The position numbers were made by a program, and so were the translations under genes. From NCBI GenBank assembly GCA_022578965.1, contig MU400590.1, positions 144,538-208,537 on the forward strand: a stretch of 64,000 nucleotides of DNA, in the 5' to 3' direction. The notes beneath the pieces are model-generated. The model was not told where the DNA came from, did not search any database, and was given only the letters and a program-made list of their open reading frames with translations. The stretch's first letter is position 1. The number at the start of each line of letters is the position of its first letter. The stretch comes from Xylaria sp. FL1777. Taxonomy: Eukaryota > Ascomycota > Sordariomycetes > Xylariales > Xylariaceae. Shown piece by piece: positions 37,688-49,306 of the stretch.

Positions 37688-39070
37688 AATGCAAAGACAA
37701 ATGGAATACAGCATGTGCTTAAAAAAAACAAGCATAAGGATGGGAGGCGTTAGTCACCATTCCCGGTAGGTATGTTGAACCCTCGATGAAGGGGCTCTTG
37801 TTACGTAGATATGTATAACCTCATCTCAGAGCGAGAGATCGTCGGTAAATATTAATTGGTGGGGTGTTGGAATATACCATTATAATCTTACTTACATCAT
37901 GCAGCTTTACCTCTTATCCTGAATTAAGTCGATATAACGTTTATGGAATCGTTCTCTAGCACCTAACCCCCAATTTTTTATCGTTTCGCCAAGGTTATAT
38001 GTCGTGACCCGTGGCACGATAAGTCCAAAAACAGCATTGAGGGCATTGGGTTCCGGTTTGGGAAAGCAGTGGAGGAAACGCTTAAATTCGAAAATACACC
38101 CTATTCCAGGTCGACGTTATCGCGTTGTAAGAGCACTGAGACTTGCTCTATAGACTCAATTGCCGATAAGCTAAAGGTCCCCTAGAAAGATAGGGGCACA
38201 GCAAAATCTATGCGGTACAATTAGTATTATGAACATATACTAACGTCTGCGAGTTGCAGTCTAGTCCTATAAACACATGTCCGATCGTGCTCGATACGGC
38301 CAGGATTGAATTTTACTATTCTCGCAAGTAAAGGGTGTATACACCCAGTTAACTGCATGATGTGATTGAGCAGACAACCAAAGGGCAGAGAGGTGGAGGG
38401 CAGAGCACTTAATGAGAACGTAGCAGAACCGGTGCAACCCAGGAGTAGATACAGGATATTTTCACCCAGCTACTGGGAAGAGAGCGAGCCGAGCACAGCA
38501 CGCTCCCGACCTGATTGCACGGTTTTTACCTGTACATATAGGAGAGAGCAACCGTCATTGCCAATAGGCCGTCAGCCCGATTAATACAATATATATATAT
38601 TCCCGCGAGTAATGAACCATGAAATACGTGTCTGGAGTCGCTTGTTCCCACCCTCTACTCTGCTCTAGGAACATAATTACGAAGTCAGTACCTTTGAATG
38701 TCTGCTACTCCTACAACCTCCTGAAATCATTTCACAAGTTGATAAGGTTATATCAGGCCGAAAACTGGGAAGGGAAGAAATGGTGAGGCCTTGGGTTCTA
38801 TAATATTCAGTTGTATCTTTAGCCACTATTTAAATGAAATAAACGGAGGGTGGACGTTTACATGTATTGTATTTAATCCAACTTAAAATATTAACCGATT
38901 CTCTCTTAACTATTTATTTTATTATATTGTAAGCTAAAAGGAATTTCGATTCTAAAACAACAAAAACTTATTAGCATTATAATGTTCTCTATATATGTAA
39001 TATATATGTTGAATTTTTAGGGGGTTTTAATGTACTTGATACTATTTACATTTCATTGTGCGTAATCTGG
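37688..39070. other. AT-rich gene-free region
   Basis: About 1.4 kb after Nup170 where composition turns AT-rich. An (AT)n run lies near 38588-38600. No gene is supported. Confidence 0.5.
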
Positions 39071-39556
39071 CTAGTTCCCATCCCCACCGGGGTTTGGGTT
39101 AATGATGTTAATATTGTATCCAGGAATAAACATAGGTAGTATTTGTGGTTGATTATGCCCTGCTGGCGGATTAGCTGGCGGATTTGCTGGCGGATTAGCG
39201 GGCGGATTAGCGGGCGGATTAGCTGGAGGACGAGGACGACGAAGTCGTTCCAGCATGTCAGTTCTACGCATTCTCGAACGAGTGTACAAGATCTTCGCCT
39301 TAACCTTTGTAATAATGATAGCATTGACGTTTTCACCCTGTGTGTTTGTGATATTTTCGTATCCATGTAGGTCTAGTATCTGTAGTAGATCATTTAGGTG
39401 GTGATATTTTGTATTTGGAGCTCTGTGGGCTCTCGCATGTTCATGAAACTCCCCATTTGCTTCTGGGGACCAAACAAAACGTGGGTTGCTGCTGGTTACA
39501 TCCCCAGCCCTAACCCCAAAGATCATTGAGTCCTGTGTACGCTGGGGCTGGGCCAT
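39071..39556 (-). CDS. Orphan protein with PPAN tetrapeptide repeats
   Basis: A single 161-residue frame starting with ATG. The first two thirds have no known domain but look protein-like, with charged and aromatic residues (RFVWSPEANGEFHEHARAHR, then LLQILDLHGYENI). The last third has six PPAN repeats encoded by a 12-bp tandem array, followed by an Asn/Pro/Gly-rich tail. It sits alone in an AT-rich region. It may be a lineage-specific gene or part of an old mobile element. Function is unknown. Confidence 0.4.
   Translation of the reverse strand: MAQPQRTQDSMIFGVRAGDVTSSNPRFVWSPEANGEFHEHARAHRAPNTKYHHLNDLLQILDLHGYENITNTQGENVNAIIITKVKAKILYTRSRMRRTDMLERLRRPRPPANPPANPPANPPANPPANPPAGHNQPQILPMFIPGYNINIINPNPGGDGN
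39160..39231. repeat. 12-bp minisatellite, six units
   Basis: Six imperfect copies of a 12-base unit (consensus GCTGGCGGATTA, with T and G variants) encode the PPAN repeats on the minus strand. The array length keeps the reading frame. Confidence 0.75.
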
Positions 39557-40498
39557 TTTCCTGTGAATTCTCGATATCTTAAAAAGGGTATTTCTTGCGA
39601 TTGTGGTGTGACTCCTGATAATTGTGAAAAAGATTGGTGAGTCTAAAACATGGGCTCAACTTAGCCTAGTATTAATATTAATCTTCAGCCAACACTGTTG
39701 ACCTTGAACAATAATCTTGTTATCCTATGAAATTATTCGTATTACAGCAGCTACCGTGAAAGAAAAACAATTGCCTTGTTGAACAACAAAGGGTTGTAGG
39801 ACAAAGAAGTTTAGCACACTATAGGGCACTGTATGCTTAGCATGTAGTCAATATACCTAGTACAGGAGATCGCTACTGGAGAGTGTACTAGTTCACTTCT
39901 AATGGCTGATTACTAATCCACCCCTTCACGACAAGATGCACACGTAGAATATATCATATATCACAAACTACCTAATTTTTTACCAATTTGATTGTAGATG
40001 AACATGGAGAAATAAGGAACATTTTGCTGGTGACTCCGGTGCAAGTACCAAGACGGATCTATCGCTTAGCTTCTCTCTGGTTCACATTCACATGCATTAG
40101 CGCGTTCCGAGCTGGCGGGATGAGAACTAGATCGCCATTGGTCATTCGCCGCAGCTGGTCACGCCTGGCTGGGGAATGGGATCAGGCGCGTTTCATCCCA
40201 AGTAACTCCTCCTATACTCTCGTCCACATCATACGTATAGCTTCGGTTACTAGTAGTACGTCTAATTCATCTCGTATCTATATATGTTTTACACCGAAAG
40301 ATCCATGATCGTTAATTGTGTGATCTTCTCTAGCCCCTTTATTAGAAGACCATAGCATCGGACTTTTGCTTTTTGATTTTGGCCTTATCCAACTATATTG
40401 CCTTCTGCATCTGGGATCGTGGCTAAATCTCGTTGGCTAGCATTCACTGCATCAACAGTCAACAACATATTCCGGGCAGAGGTGTGGAAAAGAATTGC
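39557..40498. other. AT-rich gene-free spacer
   Basis: No supported gene. The open frames at 39988-40308 and 40398-40610 on the plus strand show no motif; the second overlaps the end of the regulator gene on the other strand. Confidence 0.45.
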
Positions 40499-42455
40499 TC
40501 ACTCACTGATAGTCATTATGAGGATTGCTAATTCATCAGCATCCTCAAGCCACTTCTCAATCCTAGGATCCATGACCGGGCCCCTCTCGACGAGGAAGAA
40601 CTCAGCCTGAATCAACTCTTTGCCATCCCATTGCGCCAGCCACCGAGTGTACAGGCTCATCCATGTCTTCTCATCCGTAGCTTGCCAGAGCCATTTGGGA
40701 CCCGCCGCAAGCATGCGCCCGAGCTGGAGACAGTTGAAGTGTCGCGTTCCATGGTATGCGCTGTAGGCCCAGTGCAAGAAGAAAGTCGACATGAGTGTGC
40801 GTCGCTTAGCTTCCATGTGAACCCATACACGCCAGGACGGGCGTACGTGCGAGGCTTCCTCGTGAAGTAACAACCCTGTCGAGAGTACGTGATTTGCTAA
40901 TTCGTGAATAGCTGCCAAGATGTGCCCTGGCACGACCGACAATGTACTTTGACGGTTTGAAGGGAACATAAGGATAACCAAGAGGATCATCAGACTTTGT
41001 ATGGCGGATAATAGCGTAGGCGCGTCGTATGTATGGTACTAGATAGACGAACTCGGTGAGCTTCTTGTATCTTCTCTCCTCTGCCTAGGCTAAAGATATG
41101 GGAAAGTGGATATAGATGAGAAGAGTAATTGCGACCCCATAAGAGGTCGATCCACTAGGCCATGACACGAGAGGCGATTCTAATGAGATCAAACGCACCT
41201 TGGCTAAGATAGTCTCGGCCTCTCCTCTGACAGCACACTCAACGACCTGACCAGAGTCCTCAGCCTGCCCTACCCACATCTTGCAAAGCGTGACGCACCT
41301 CCCAATGAACCTAGGCATCTTTATTTCCCCGCCGACACCTACATCACCAGCGCAGAACTGCAAGGGGTGGATTATCGGCGGGAGCTGGACACCCTTAGCG
41401 AGCATACGCGGCCAGGATCGGAAGGCACGAAAGAGTGTTTGCGCTACGACGAAGAATTGTAAGTGTTAGCCCAGTCAACATTCCTCTCCATCGCCCTCCG
41501 TAGAATGCTCAGGGAGACAAATCTTCTATGTGAGAATAATAGGGAATCCATGAGGAGTTACATACCACTATGTTCTACAAGGCACGGTGGATCTGGTAAA
41601 AGGGGTTTTGCGGCCAGGGATAGAATCCACGGGTCGATTGCTACGGCGGCGTCCGGCGTTGCCGCTGAAGTGGTCATTAGTTTCGGGCAGAATGAGTCAA
41701 CATATCCGAGAATCTCCCGCGGGGTAGCGGCTGGATTAACGCCAACCCCTGGACTACCACTGTCTAGCTCGAGCTGGGCTTCGAGAGTCCCGGAGCAGGA
41801 GCCGGTGCTATGGTGACCTTGCGTGTTATGGGTGGCATGGGTGCCAGTAGTTCCGCAAGACGAATAAGCTGAATGAAACGCCGATTCGGAGCTCGACGTA
41901 GCGTCTAAAATGTCGACTGGGCCAGATTGGAAGAGGTCTGGCACTAAACAGTTATGGGCTGGCCCAGCGCTGGGGAGACTCGTGAAATTGGCCACGCAGT
42001 CCGCGTAGGCGGTTCCGCTTGTATCTGAGGCTGCTATTGTCGTCGCATTTGCAGTGAGACTGAGTTCAGGGTTAATTAAACTACACCCAGAGTCCAAATC
42101 CCGGTTTGCGCTAGTCACGGAGTCGGAGTTGACGGTGTGACCGTAGTCTCGGGATCCCATGGCCCTGGCCGGGCGCGCGTACGCGCACGGGATGTTGCGG
42201 GAGTTACAGCGCGAGCATTCTGGACGTTGTAAGTCGCATCGAGATTTCGCTATAATGCAGTTACTGGTTCATCCCAAGTTGCCAGTTAGTGCCCGAGATT
42301 CCCTAGGACAGCTTCTTCAACCTGCCGGATACAGGCCTAAGATGCCACGAATGCCGGCGCTACTCACCGACAAGACTTCTGCCGTGCACTAGGTCTTGGC
42401 TCGAGTGTGCATCCCCTTACATGCCGCACGAGGGATGATTCTGCTCCACTAGCAT
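40499..42455 (-). CDS. Zn2Cys6 fungal transcription factor
   Basis: Minus-strand exons 42421-42455, 42368-42388, 41566-42263, 41199-41443 and 40499-41038 join in frame to about 512 residues. The zinc cluster is assembled from the first three exons. Cys18 and 21 come from KSCRNC, then Cys28, 35, 38 and 45, spaced 2-6-6-2-6 exactly as in the family. A Ser/Thr-rich linker follows. The C-terminal regulatory region has SWPRMLAKGVQLPPIIHP, a YHTYDAPTLLSAIQSL segment and FLHWAYSAYHGTRHFNC. The 21-nt micro-exon and the 157-nt fourth intron are the weakest parts of the model. The C-terminal end at MTISE is plausible but unproven. It lies over 22 kb from the ETP genes, so a link to them is not assumed. 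Confidence 0.7.
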
Positions 42456-43320
42456 ATTAAAATCTAGGCGCAGGGCTAGAAATGACACACGTACTCTGCT
42501 TGAACGTCTTCTTACAGAGACCACACTGATGTTCCAGCTCTATGGTATCGCACATCCCGTTGTTCACCTCGCTTCCGAGTCCTTTGTCGTAAACTAACTT
42601 CAAAAATTAAGACAGTGAACCTCACATGTCTACTCGCGACTTCACGCGTCCCAGCGCCTCGACAATACATGGGCCAACCAACGTCATTCTGTACCCGGAG
42701 TTCCGGGTTTACTGACTAATCATTCGATTAGTCAGATTTCAGCTATCACATATGCGGACTTACTCATACATAAATGCCTTCGAGGGGGGCCGGGATAGAG
42801 CCAGGATAAGCTTGCTAACTCGACTTATCTCGAGTTTAACGCCGCACTACCCAGTCGTTAAGACCCGGTGATCGACATTGCTCACTATCTGAGGTTTGGC
42901 TGTCAAACGATCTCATGGATAACATCGAAATGGGTAGGAGTTAGTATGTCAATTGTCGCTGTTAGACGTTTATTACTAGGAGTAGGTAGCTACGGAGGTC
43001 TAGGCCAGATAGACCGACCGTGGTCAATCGCTACATTGGCTGCGCACCCATTAACTGATAATTATAAGGTAAAATACTTTAACTACGCAATCGAGTTGCT
43101 TAAGCTATATACTTAGTAATCAAGCCAAATAGCACTCCTTTACTGGTGCCAAAATTACCTAATCTCTTGGTACCCCGCTTTATACCTAAAAAGACTAGGG
43201 ATTGAAGTCTACATTAATCTCTTGACTTTTCATCGTCATTACAATGGGTTAAGAATTCAATGTTGGCACACGGCTTCAAGCCATCACCCTACACTCTGAA
43301 AGCTACTCGCGAAAGGCTAT
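42456..43320. other. AT-rich spacer before the transposase relic
   Basis: No supported gene. An 82-codon plus-strand frame at 42868-43116 has no motif. The segment may belong to the decayed mobile element that follows. Confidence 0.4.
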
Positions 43321-43692
43321 AATACCAAAAAAGGGTATACCTCTGGTGGCCTTAGTTATCTCATAACTATAGCTCGAAATCGCGGTTATAAGCCTGGCGA
43401 TGGCCTCATTTTACATCAATACGTTGATAACGAGGCTGGCAGACGTCGTCAACCAATATTAACGAATAAGCAAAAACAAAAGATCATCGAGATTCTTACT
43501 ACTGATAAGGCTTCCCGCAAGTTTTCTACTCAAAAATTAGCCGATAGGTTTAACGAAGAGAGCGGCAACAATCAAACAATTTCTCGAAAAACAGTAGCAA
43601 CGGTACTGGAGGCAGAGGGGTTCAAAAAGGTCAAGTATACTGCTAAATCCGGCTTGAATTCTGGCCCCAAGTTGGAGTCGGAACCTCCGTAG
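43321..43692 (+). mobile_element. Tc1/mariner-like transposase fragment (N-terminal HTH part)
   Basis: An uninterrupted frame of about 123 codons without any ATG. It reads RNRGYKPGDGLILHQYV, then RRRQPILTNKQKQKIIEIL, TDKASRKFSTQKLADRF and TISRKTVATVLEAEGFK. This is the paired-type helix-turn-helix opening of Tc1/mariner-family transposases. The frame ends at a stop at 43690, before any DDE catalytic domain. Upstream, the expected start is missing and the likely continuation carries a stop. No terminal inverted repeats were identified. It is a truncated copy. Confidence 0.65.
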
Positions 43693-44581
43693 GAATGCCC
43701 GTGATCATAATGTGACTAATGAGGGAGCACACTAACAATTAACAAGCCGCCGACTACCGACTATCAGCTCCCAAGTAACAACTCTACCCTAAGAGCTAAG
43801 TAGGGAACGGCACAGCTACTCAATGCCCTCTCGAATGTAAAACTTCGAGCTCTAGTCACGCGTACGAACCAAAATCGGCAGCAAAACTTCAAGCAGTCCC
43901 AGACGACGCGTCAAAAGCACGTATCTTGCCGGTGCCTTCTACAGCTAACAAGCACAATTCAACATTGCCCAATCCGAGGTAGAGGATTCGGGGAAAGGTG
44001 CCCCCTCTCCTTCCACACTGGCAATTCTTTAGCCCCGATAGCTGATCAGCGAGCCTGTCCGCATTCTAGGATAAAATGGCCGAGCCCTAGCGCGAAGCTC
44101 CGTCGGCGGCGGCGGCTGTAATCCAACGCAGAATGACCAACACCTCTCCTCCCATCGTGGCTCTCCGTATCTCTAGCTGCCTTTCTGTAGTCGTACTGGC
44201 TATCCTCCCCCGGGCTGTCGCTCCTGGCTTGAGTGGTGCAGCACGCGTTGACCAAGCTACCCGTCACTTGTGAGCAACTCCAGGGTCGCCTTAGCTCTTC
44301 ATTAATTATGTTACCTCCCACCGCCCAGTATGCTAAGTTGGGTAAGGAAATTTTCGTCGCGTCCAGCCTGGCGGAACCCCTCACATATTGCGAAGCCAAC
44401 AGTCACTGCTGAGATTACATCGCTTGTTATTGTCCTCGTAAATGATCATATTCCCTTCGTTATCCTCTCTGGCAGCCATTCTCTCAACCCGTTGACTCTA
44501 AAACCATGTTAGCGTTCTTATTTCTTCGCGCAACTTTGACGATATGTCTTAAGATGCCAGGAATTGAATTGTTTCTGTGAA
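43693..44581. other. Gene-free spacer
   Basis: No supported gene. A minus-strand frame at 44046-44399 has no recognisable motif. Confidence 0.45.
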
Positions 44582-44784
44582 GCCCGGAACTCGCTGGGAG
44601 GTGGTCTATGAGAACTAGACAAGTATAATAGGAGTATGTTTGGTGGTAGGGTCATGGACGTCGACGTTGAAGGTCTTACTCTGGAGTCTGGCTTATCATA
44701 CTTATCCGACGGATAGTAGAGGCCAATGGTATATCAAACACAGAATTGTTCTGGGCGCTCAAGGGAGTGACAGGTTACTTCGGT
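44582..44784 (+). pseudogene. Relic of a berberine-bridge-enzyme-like FAD oxidase
   Basis: Fragments in shifting frames match the FAD_binding_4 fold in order. GTRWEVVYEN comes first, then after a frame change at about 44613 LDKYNRSMFGGR and EGLTLESGLSYLS. After a deletion and frame change at about 44709 comes RIVEANGISNTELFWALKG, ending at TGYFG. A gtgagt donor follows at 44783. In intact enzymes about 40-60 residues separate the last two blocks. The gene is dead and most of it is missing. Confidence 0.65.
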
Positions 44785-44900
44785 GAGTCTATTCGTTTTT
44801 ATATCATGCCTTTGTATTCAGAAGAACACCCCTCTGCACACTCCAACTTACGTAGATCTATCTTTGCTGATATAAGTTGTTAAATTCCTTAGATTCATGT

Positions 44901-47565
44901 TTACGAGAACACGTCCTCGATTGGGCCGTCCAGGTTATGAAGATACTGGTCCAATAATGCCTTATACCCATTTGTTAGAAGGGTCATTTGAGGTTGTAAT
45001 GAACAAACACTTACCCAGTCAACTGTCTCAGAACCGTCAATCATCTGCGACACAACTCCCGCGTGTTGGAATTCATATTCGGACGATAGAGGAATATCTT
45101 CGTGTGTGCTGGTATCGACAAGCAAAAGGCCACCGTTATGTTCTGCCACTTTCCTTATCATCAAGTCAAGGGCAAGTGTCGCGACGTGTGCCGCGTGTGA
45201 GTTTGAACTATTCATAGCCAAGATGTCGCGAGACGCCTGGAGTGCTCGGTACTCTCGGCCTCGAAGTTGCTTGGAGTCCGCTGGTTCATCCATTGCCCCA
45301 CGTGACCGTAAAGACACCGAGAGATCAAGACAGACAACCATGGCCGCGAGAAGGAAATCATTCACGGGTAAAGACAAGAACATCCAGCGATCCTCGTGTA
45401 GTCGGCCGCCTGGCTGGCAAGCCTGGTGAATATCGGCCTGACGATAAAGGAGGTCAAGTGCGGCCCCGATGCAGGCGCGTCGTGAGGGATCGGACTCTGG
45501 AGACTGCCGCTCATAATTGATGTATCGCCGGTGCAGGATAATAAGACCCTTTAGATAGAGAATTTCTATAGTACATCTTTCCAGGATCAGCCCAGAAGGG
45601 TCAAGAAATGAGCGATTGATATCTCGACACCGTAGTGCCTCGGGGAGGCCATTATATGCTTCACTCATCTCCTTGTGAAGTGTTATAGTTCTTTTGTACC
45701 TCTCATAAGTTGGTATCGCAAGGGACTGGGTATGAGCGACAATCTTTTTGAAAATACTCATCACGCTGTGCTTAGCAATGCAGTACCGGACAGGTGTCTG
45801 CACATAAAGCGGCCGAGCTGGTGGTAATGCTACCATGTCTATATGAAGACTGCGAAATATGAGTTAGAATTTCGTGCCCATGCTAGGTTTATGCTCGCAT
45901 CGCTTTTGTTCTGTAGCGAAACTAGCGGCGGCCACTATGAACTATGATAATAGGAATGACTTAGACTTGCTAACACTCACAACACGACCCCTGGAATATG
46001 AGCACTTCGCTTAACATGAAATTGATTACTCACTCGGTATTCTCTAAATTTCTCGGAACGTCGGTGTCACAGAAATCAGAAGGAATCATGCTCGGAAACC
46101 CCATCTCATATGACATGAGAGCCTCAGCCTGGACAATATTTAGCCAAACTCGTCGCCTCATCTCGCCATCGAAAGAAGAAATCCTGAACAAATTGCGCGG
46201 GTCACGGTGATAGCCCATTCGAAATGCCAATCGGATTATAGTTCTACAAACAAAGAAGATTCGGTCAGCTTCAGGCATGAATGTATAAGATATTCGCTTA
46301 CTGTAATAGAATTAGTCTAGGTATTATAGCGGAAGCTGGAAACAGAGATATATAGAAGAAGTTCAGTACTTACCCCCATCTCAAACCACAGATTGGTAGG
46401 GGCATTATCCCCGCTGAAGAGACAGCTTAGAAGATGGAGTACAAATGCCTCTAGTGCGTATGCATTGGCCGTGGCGTATCTTCCAAGAACCAAGCATTGC
46501 ACTGTTCTAAGCTGTAGGGTGTGGACTGGAGGGATTGATTCGTCGTGTGTATGGTCACTTATCTGGCGTATGCTCACTATCACGCTTAGGATGGAGAACA
46601 AGAGAGCGGTCCAAAGTGGTGATGCCGTTGAGGGCGACTTCCAAAAGTCCTCATACTTGATTTGTTAACGGCCACGTCATATTGACAGATGTATTTTCTC
46701 TTCATCATGACCTACCTCGGTTTGAAATTTGGCCGGATGCACTATGCCTTGACGGCGCCCTAGTTAGATCTTGTCTTTTTGTGAGAAATTTTATCATGTC
46801 AACTTACCTGAGAAGAAGGTCTGCGTGCTGAAGTACCATGATACTAACTTGTCGCAGACTGGTTGAGGCGGTAAAGAGCCTATAATATCGATGAACGTTA
46901 TATATGGGATGGAGCCAAAGGTATAACCAGCGTCCGCTAACACGCGATGTGTGACATCGGCTGGGTCACTTTGTAATGGAGGCTGACTTGGTATAGCTAA
47001 GTGCTCCCGGACTTCCTTTATGTCCTCCAAAATAGATTGCCAATGGCTCGGATCGATATAATTCACTTGACCATCCCCAGCTTCCTGTAAATGGGGAGTC
47101 TCTGGAGTAAGTGCGGCTTCTGCTTTGTCCTGGCTGGTAGAATCTGAATCTGACCGGATCGTCTTGCTACTCAGTTTAATAGAGGGAGAAGCAGTCTCAC
47201 TATAGTCTTGATTGAGATCCTCATCGAAAGTCGCCTTAGATCGAACGATGGTGTCGCCTGATACGAAGGAAGCTATTAAATTTTCCAGTGTATTCAACCT
47301 ATCTTGCAACTTGCGCTGTTTGGGTGGCCCAGTATAGCCTCGACTCGCGTTGGGAGCGTAGTGACAGAGAGATGCTTTGCTGCGTCTCACACAGCTATCA
47401 CATGGGAGATTGCGGTTGCACTTCAACCTACGTACTTTTATGTCAGCAGATTCGCTCATATAGAGCAAGAGATAATGAACTAGTCACCGACTTTCGAGTT
47501 CTACATGGCTCGCATGAGAGTGGTGGTCTGTTTCTTTTTTCTGCCTTTCTGGATCCTGTGTCCAT
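44901..47565 (-). CDS. Zn2Cys6 fungal transcription factor, apparent frame break
   Basis: Minus-strand exons 47492-47565, 46808-47427, 46716-46759, 46374-46655, 46034-46243, 45015-45849 and 44901-44960 give a Zn2Cys6 regulator of about 700 residues. The zinc cluster spans the first intron, with SCEPCRTRK joined to LKCNRNLPCDSC. A coiled segment follows (KLQDRLNTLENLI). The fungal-specific TF domain includes FQTE, YEDFWKSP, TNLWFEMG, IIRLAFRMGYHRD and the VWLNIVQAEALMS helix. All junctions fit except that after FEMG. There exon 4 ends in phase 0 and the next exon expects phase 2, so a run of five C at 46373-46377 looks one base too long. The gene may be damaged, spliced differently, or affected by an assembly error. 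It is divergent from an SDR gene. Confidence 0.6.
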
Positions 47566-47748
47566 AACTATGATATTGAATTGAACTGAACTTCCGGAGA
47601 TGTCAGATCTCAAGTAGTTGTAGTCTTGTGTATACGAAAATAAACTCGACTGGGAATAATTGGATTATAGCTAGTAAGTGGATAAGCTTACACATACAGT
47701 CTGGAGTTCTAGGAATAGGCGGCTATTAAAGATGTGCTTTTAGTGTAA

Positions 47749-47812
47749 CTCCGGAGGCGGAGCGGGGATATTAACTCCGCAGTCCGAGAAGCCGGAGTCA
47801 ACACACGCTCCG
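47749..47812. promoter_or_regulatory. CGGAG/CTCCG operator-like array
   Basis: Six CGGAG or CTCCG pentamers fall within 64 bases: 47749, 47752 (overlapping as CTCCGGAG), 47758, 47775, 47793 and 47808. CGG/CCG triplets in direct or inverted pairs are the normal half-sites of Zn2Cys6 proteins. The array lies between the Zn2Cys6 gene and the SDR gene, which are divergently read, so autoregulation and control of the SDR are plausible. Confidence 0.5.
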
Positions 47813-48122
47813 ATAGTAAGGATTGAAATTACTCGTAATGCATCATTATTCCCGGTAGAAGATTTCCCCAAACTTCATGTTTATCACCGGCTGATGGCTG
47901 AGCCACCTTCTGGTGGGCTCCCTAAATTTATGAAGATCTCGGAACATGTCGTGAGGAGGTATTAGGTCCGAAATATCAGAGAAAACTCCAGGCTTTCTAT
48001 TGCTGGGACAGTTAGTATAAAATGTGCATTCGAAAAATTCACAGAGTCATTCTTTTTAGTGATATAATGTCATCCTATAGCAAGAGATTGTATCCATTTC
48101 AAGCGACTATTCCTCTCTCACA

Positions 48123-49306
48123 ATGTCTGTTGGTTCAGCACTGCATGGCGTTGGTTCCGTGATATACGGGAAATACTTTGTTACGCTTCCCGTTCCTATT
48201 AGCACTCCGCAGCTGTCGAAGTCTATCATCATAGTGACCGGAGCAAACACAGGCCTCGGTTATGAAGCCTGCAAGCATTTGTCACAACTCGGAGTGGGAA
48301 AGCTAATAATGGCTTGTCGAGACACAACCAAGGGCGAAGTGGCCAAGAAGGGTATACTCGCTTCAACTGGTAGGCCAGAGTCTTCAATAGACGTATGGCA
48401 CATTGATATGGATAACTATGAGTCCATCAAGGCCTTCGCCAGATCAGCATCGGAGCTTTCTCGCCTCGACGGAGTCCTAGCCAATGCGGGTTTGATGACA
48501 ACCCAATTCGGGCTCAGCGAAGGCAACGAAAGGAATAGTGAGTAACTCTTGAAGCTATATTCTTCCTCTTCTGGCAGCTTTCAGCAATGAGATTTCCTAC
48601 TCGAGGCGAAGGGGTGTATGACTGACTCAGGTCTTGCAGTCAACGTCAATGTTATCAGCACTTTCCTACTCTACCTACTTCTTCTGCCAAAGATGCGCAT
48701 GTCTCATAGCCAGACTGGCAACATCACTCGCTTCACAATACCAAACAGTGCATTGCATTACATGGCACCTTTGGATGAATTGAAAGTCGAAAACGGCAAG
48801 ATCATAGACAGGCTCAATGATCCTGAGACTTCTAAGATGGACGGTCGGTATAATCTAAGCAAGTTGTTGGTTATATATGCTGTGCGCGAGTTCGCTGCAA
48901 GGACTAGGTTACCGAACGGATGCCAGTGCATTATTAACACGCCAAATCCCAGCTTTTGCAAGTCCAGCCTGGCCAAGGAAAGTCAGGGCACAGCCGGGTT
49001 CAAGGTTTTTGAATCGGTTATGGCTCGTTCGACTGAGGAGGGTAGTCGCGCTCTCGTTCATGGTTTATTAGCTGGCCCGGAAACCGACGGTCAATATCTA
49101 ACAAACTGCAAGGTCCAGTGGTGAGTTCGTTCCCTTGCTATTCATACTCCACGTAACATACTGATATACCCTCAAGCCCCGCAAGTCACGTCACAGGGTC
49201 ATGGGGTCAAGAAATTCAACAACGATTCTTCAGTGAACTCCTCGATAAGCTCGAAATGATCCACCCAGGTATCTCAGCCCATCTCAGAGGATTTCAGCAA
49301 GACTGA
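48123..49306 (+). CDS. Short-chain dehydrogenase/reductase
   Basis: Exons 48123-48537, 48640-49120 and 49177-49306 encode about 341 residues. The cofactor motif is VTGANTGLGYEA, with LANAGL after the fourth strand and the catalytic YNLSK further on. The N-terminal extension and the C-terminal segment fit the fungal retinol-dehydrogenase-like/WW-oxidoreductase-like SDR group often found in metabolite clusters. The usual catalytic Ser region reads ITRFTIPNSALHY, so the Ser is less clearly placed than normal. NADP(H) preference is likely because CRD follows the second strand. It shares a promoter region with the neighbouring regulator. The substrate is unknown. Confidence 0.8.

Noticed and set aside
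40499..42455. Assigning this Zn2Cys6 gene as the ETP-cluster regulator
   Set aside because: It lies over 22 kb from the cluster across seven housekeeping genes, and no TCGGN3CCGA site was noticed nearby. The true regulator is more likely left of the window.
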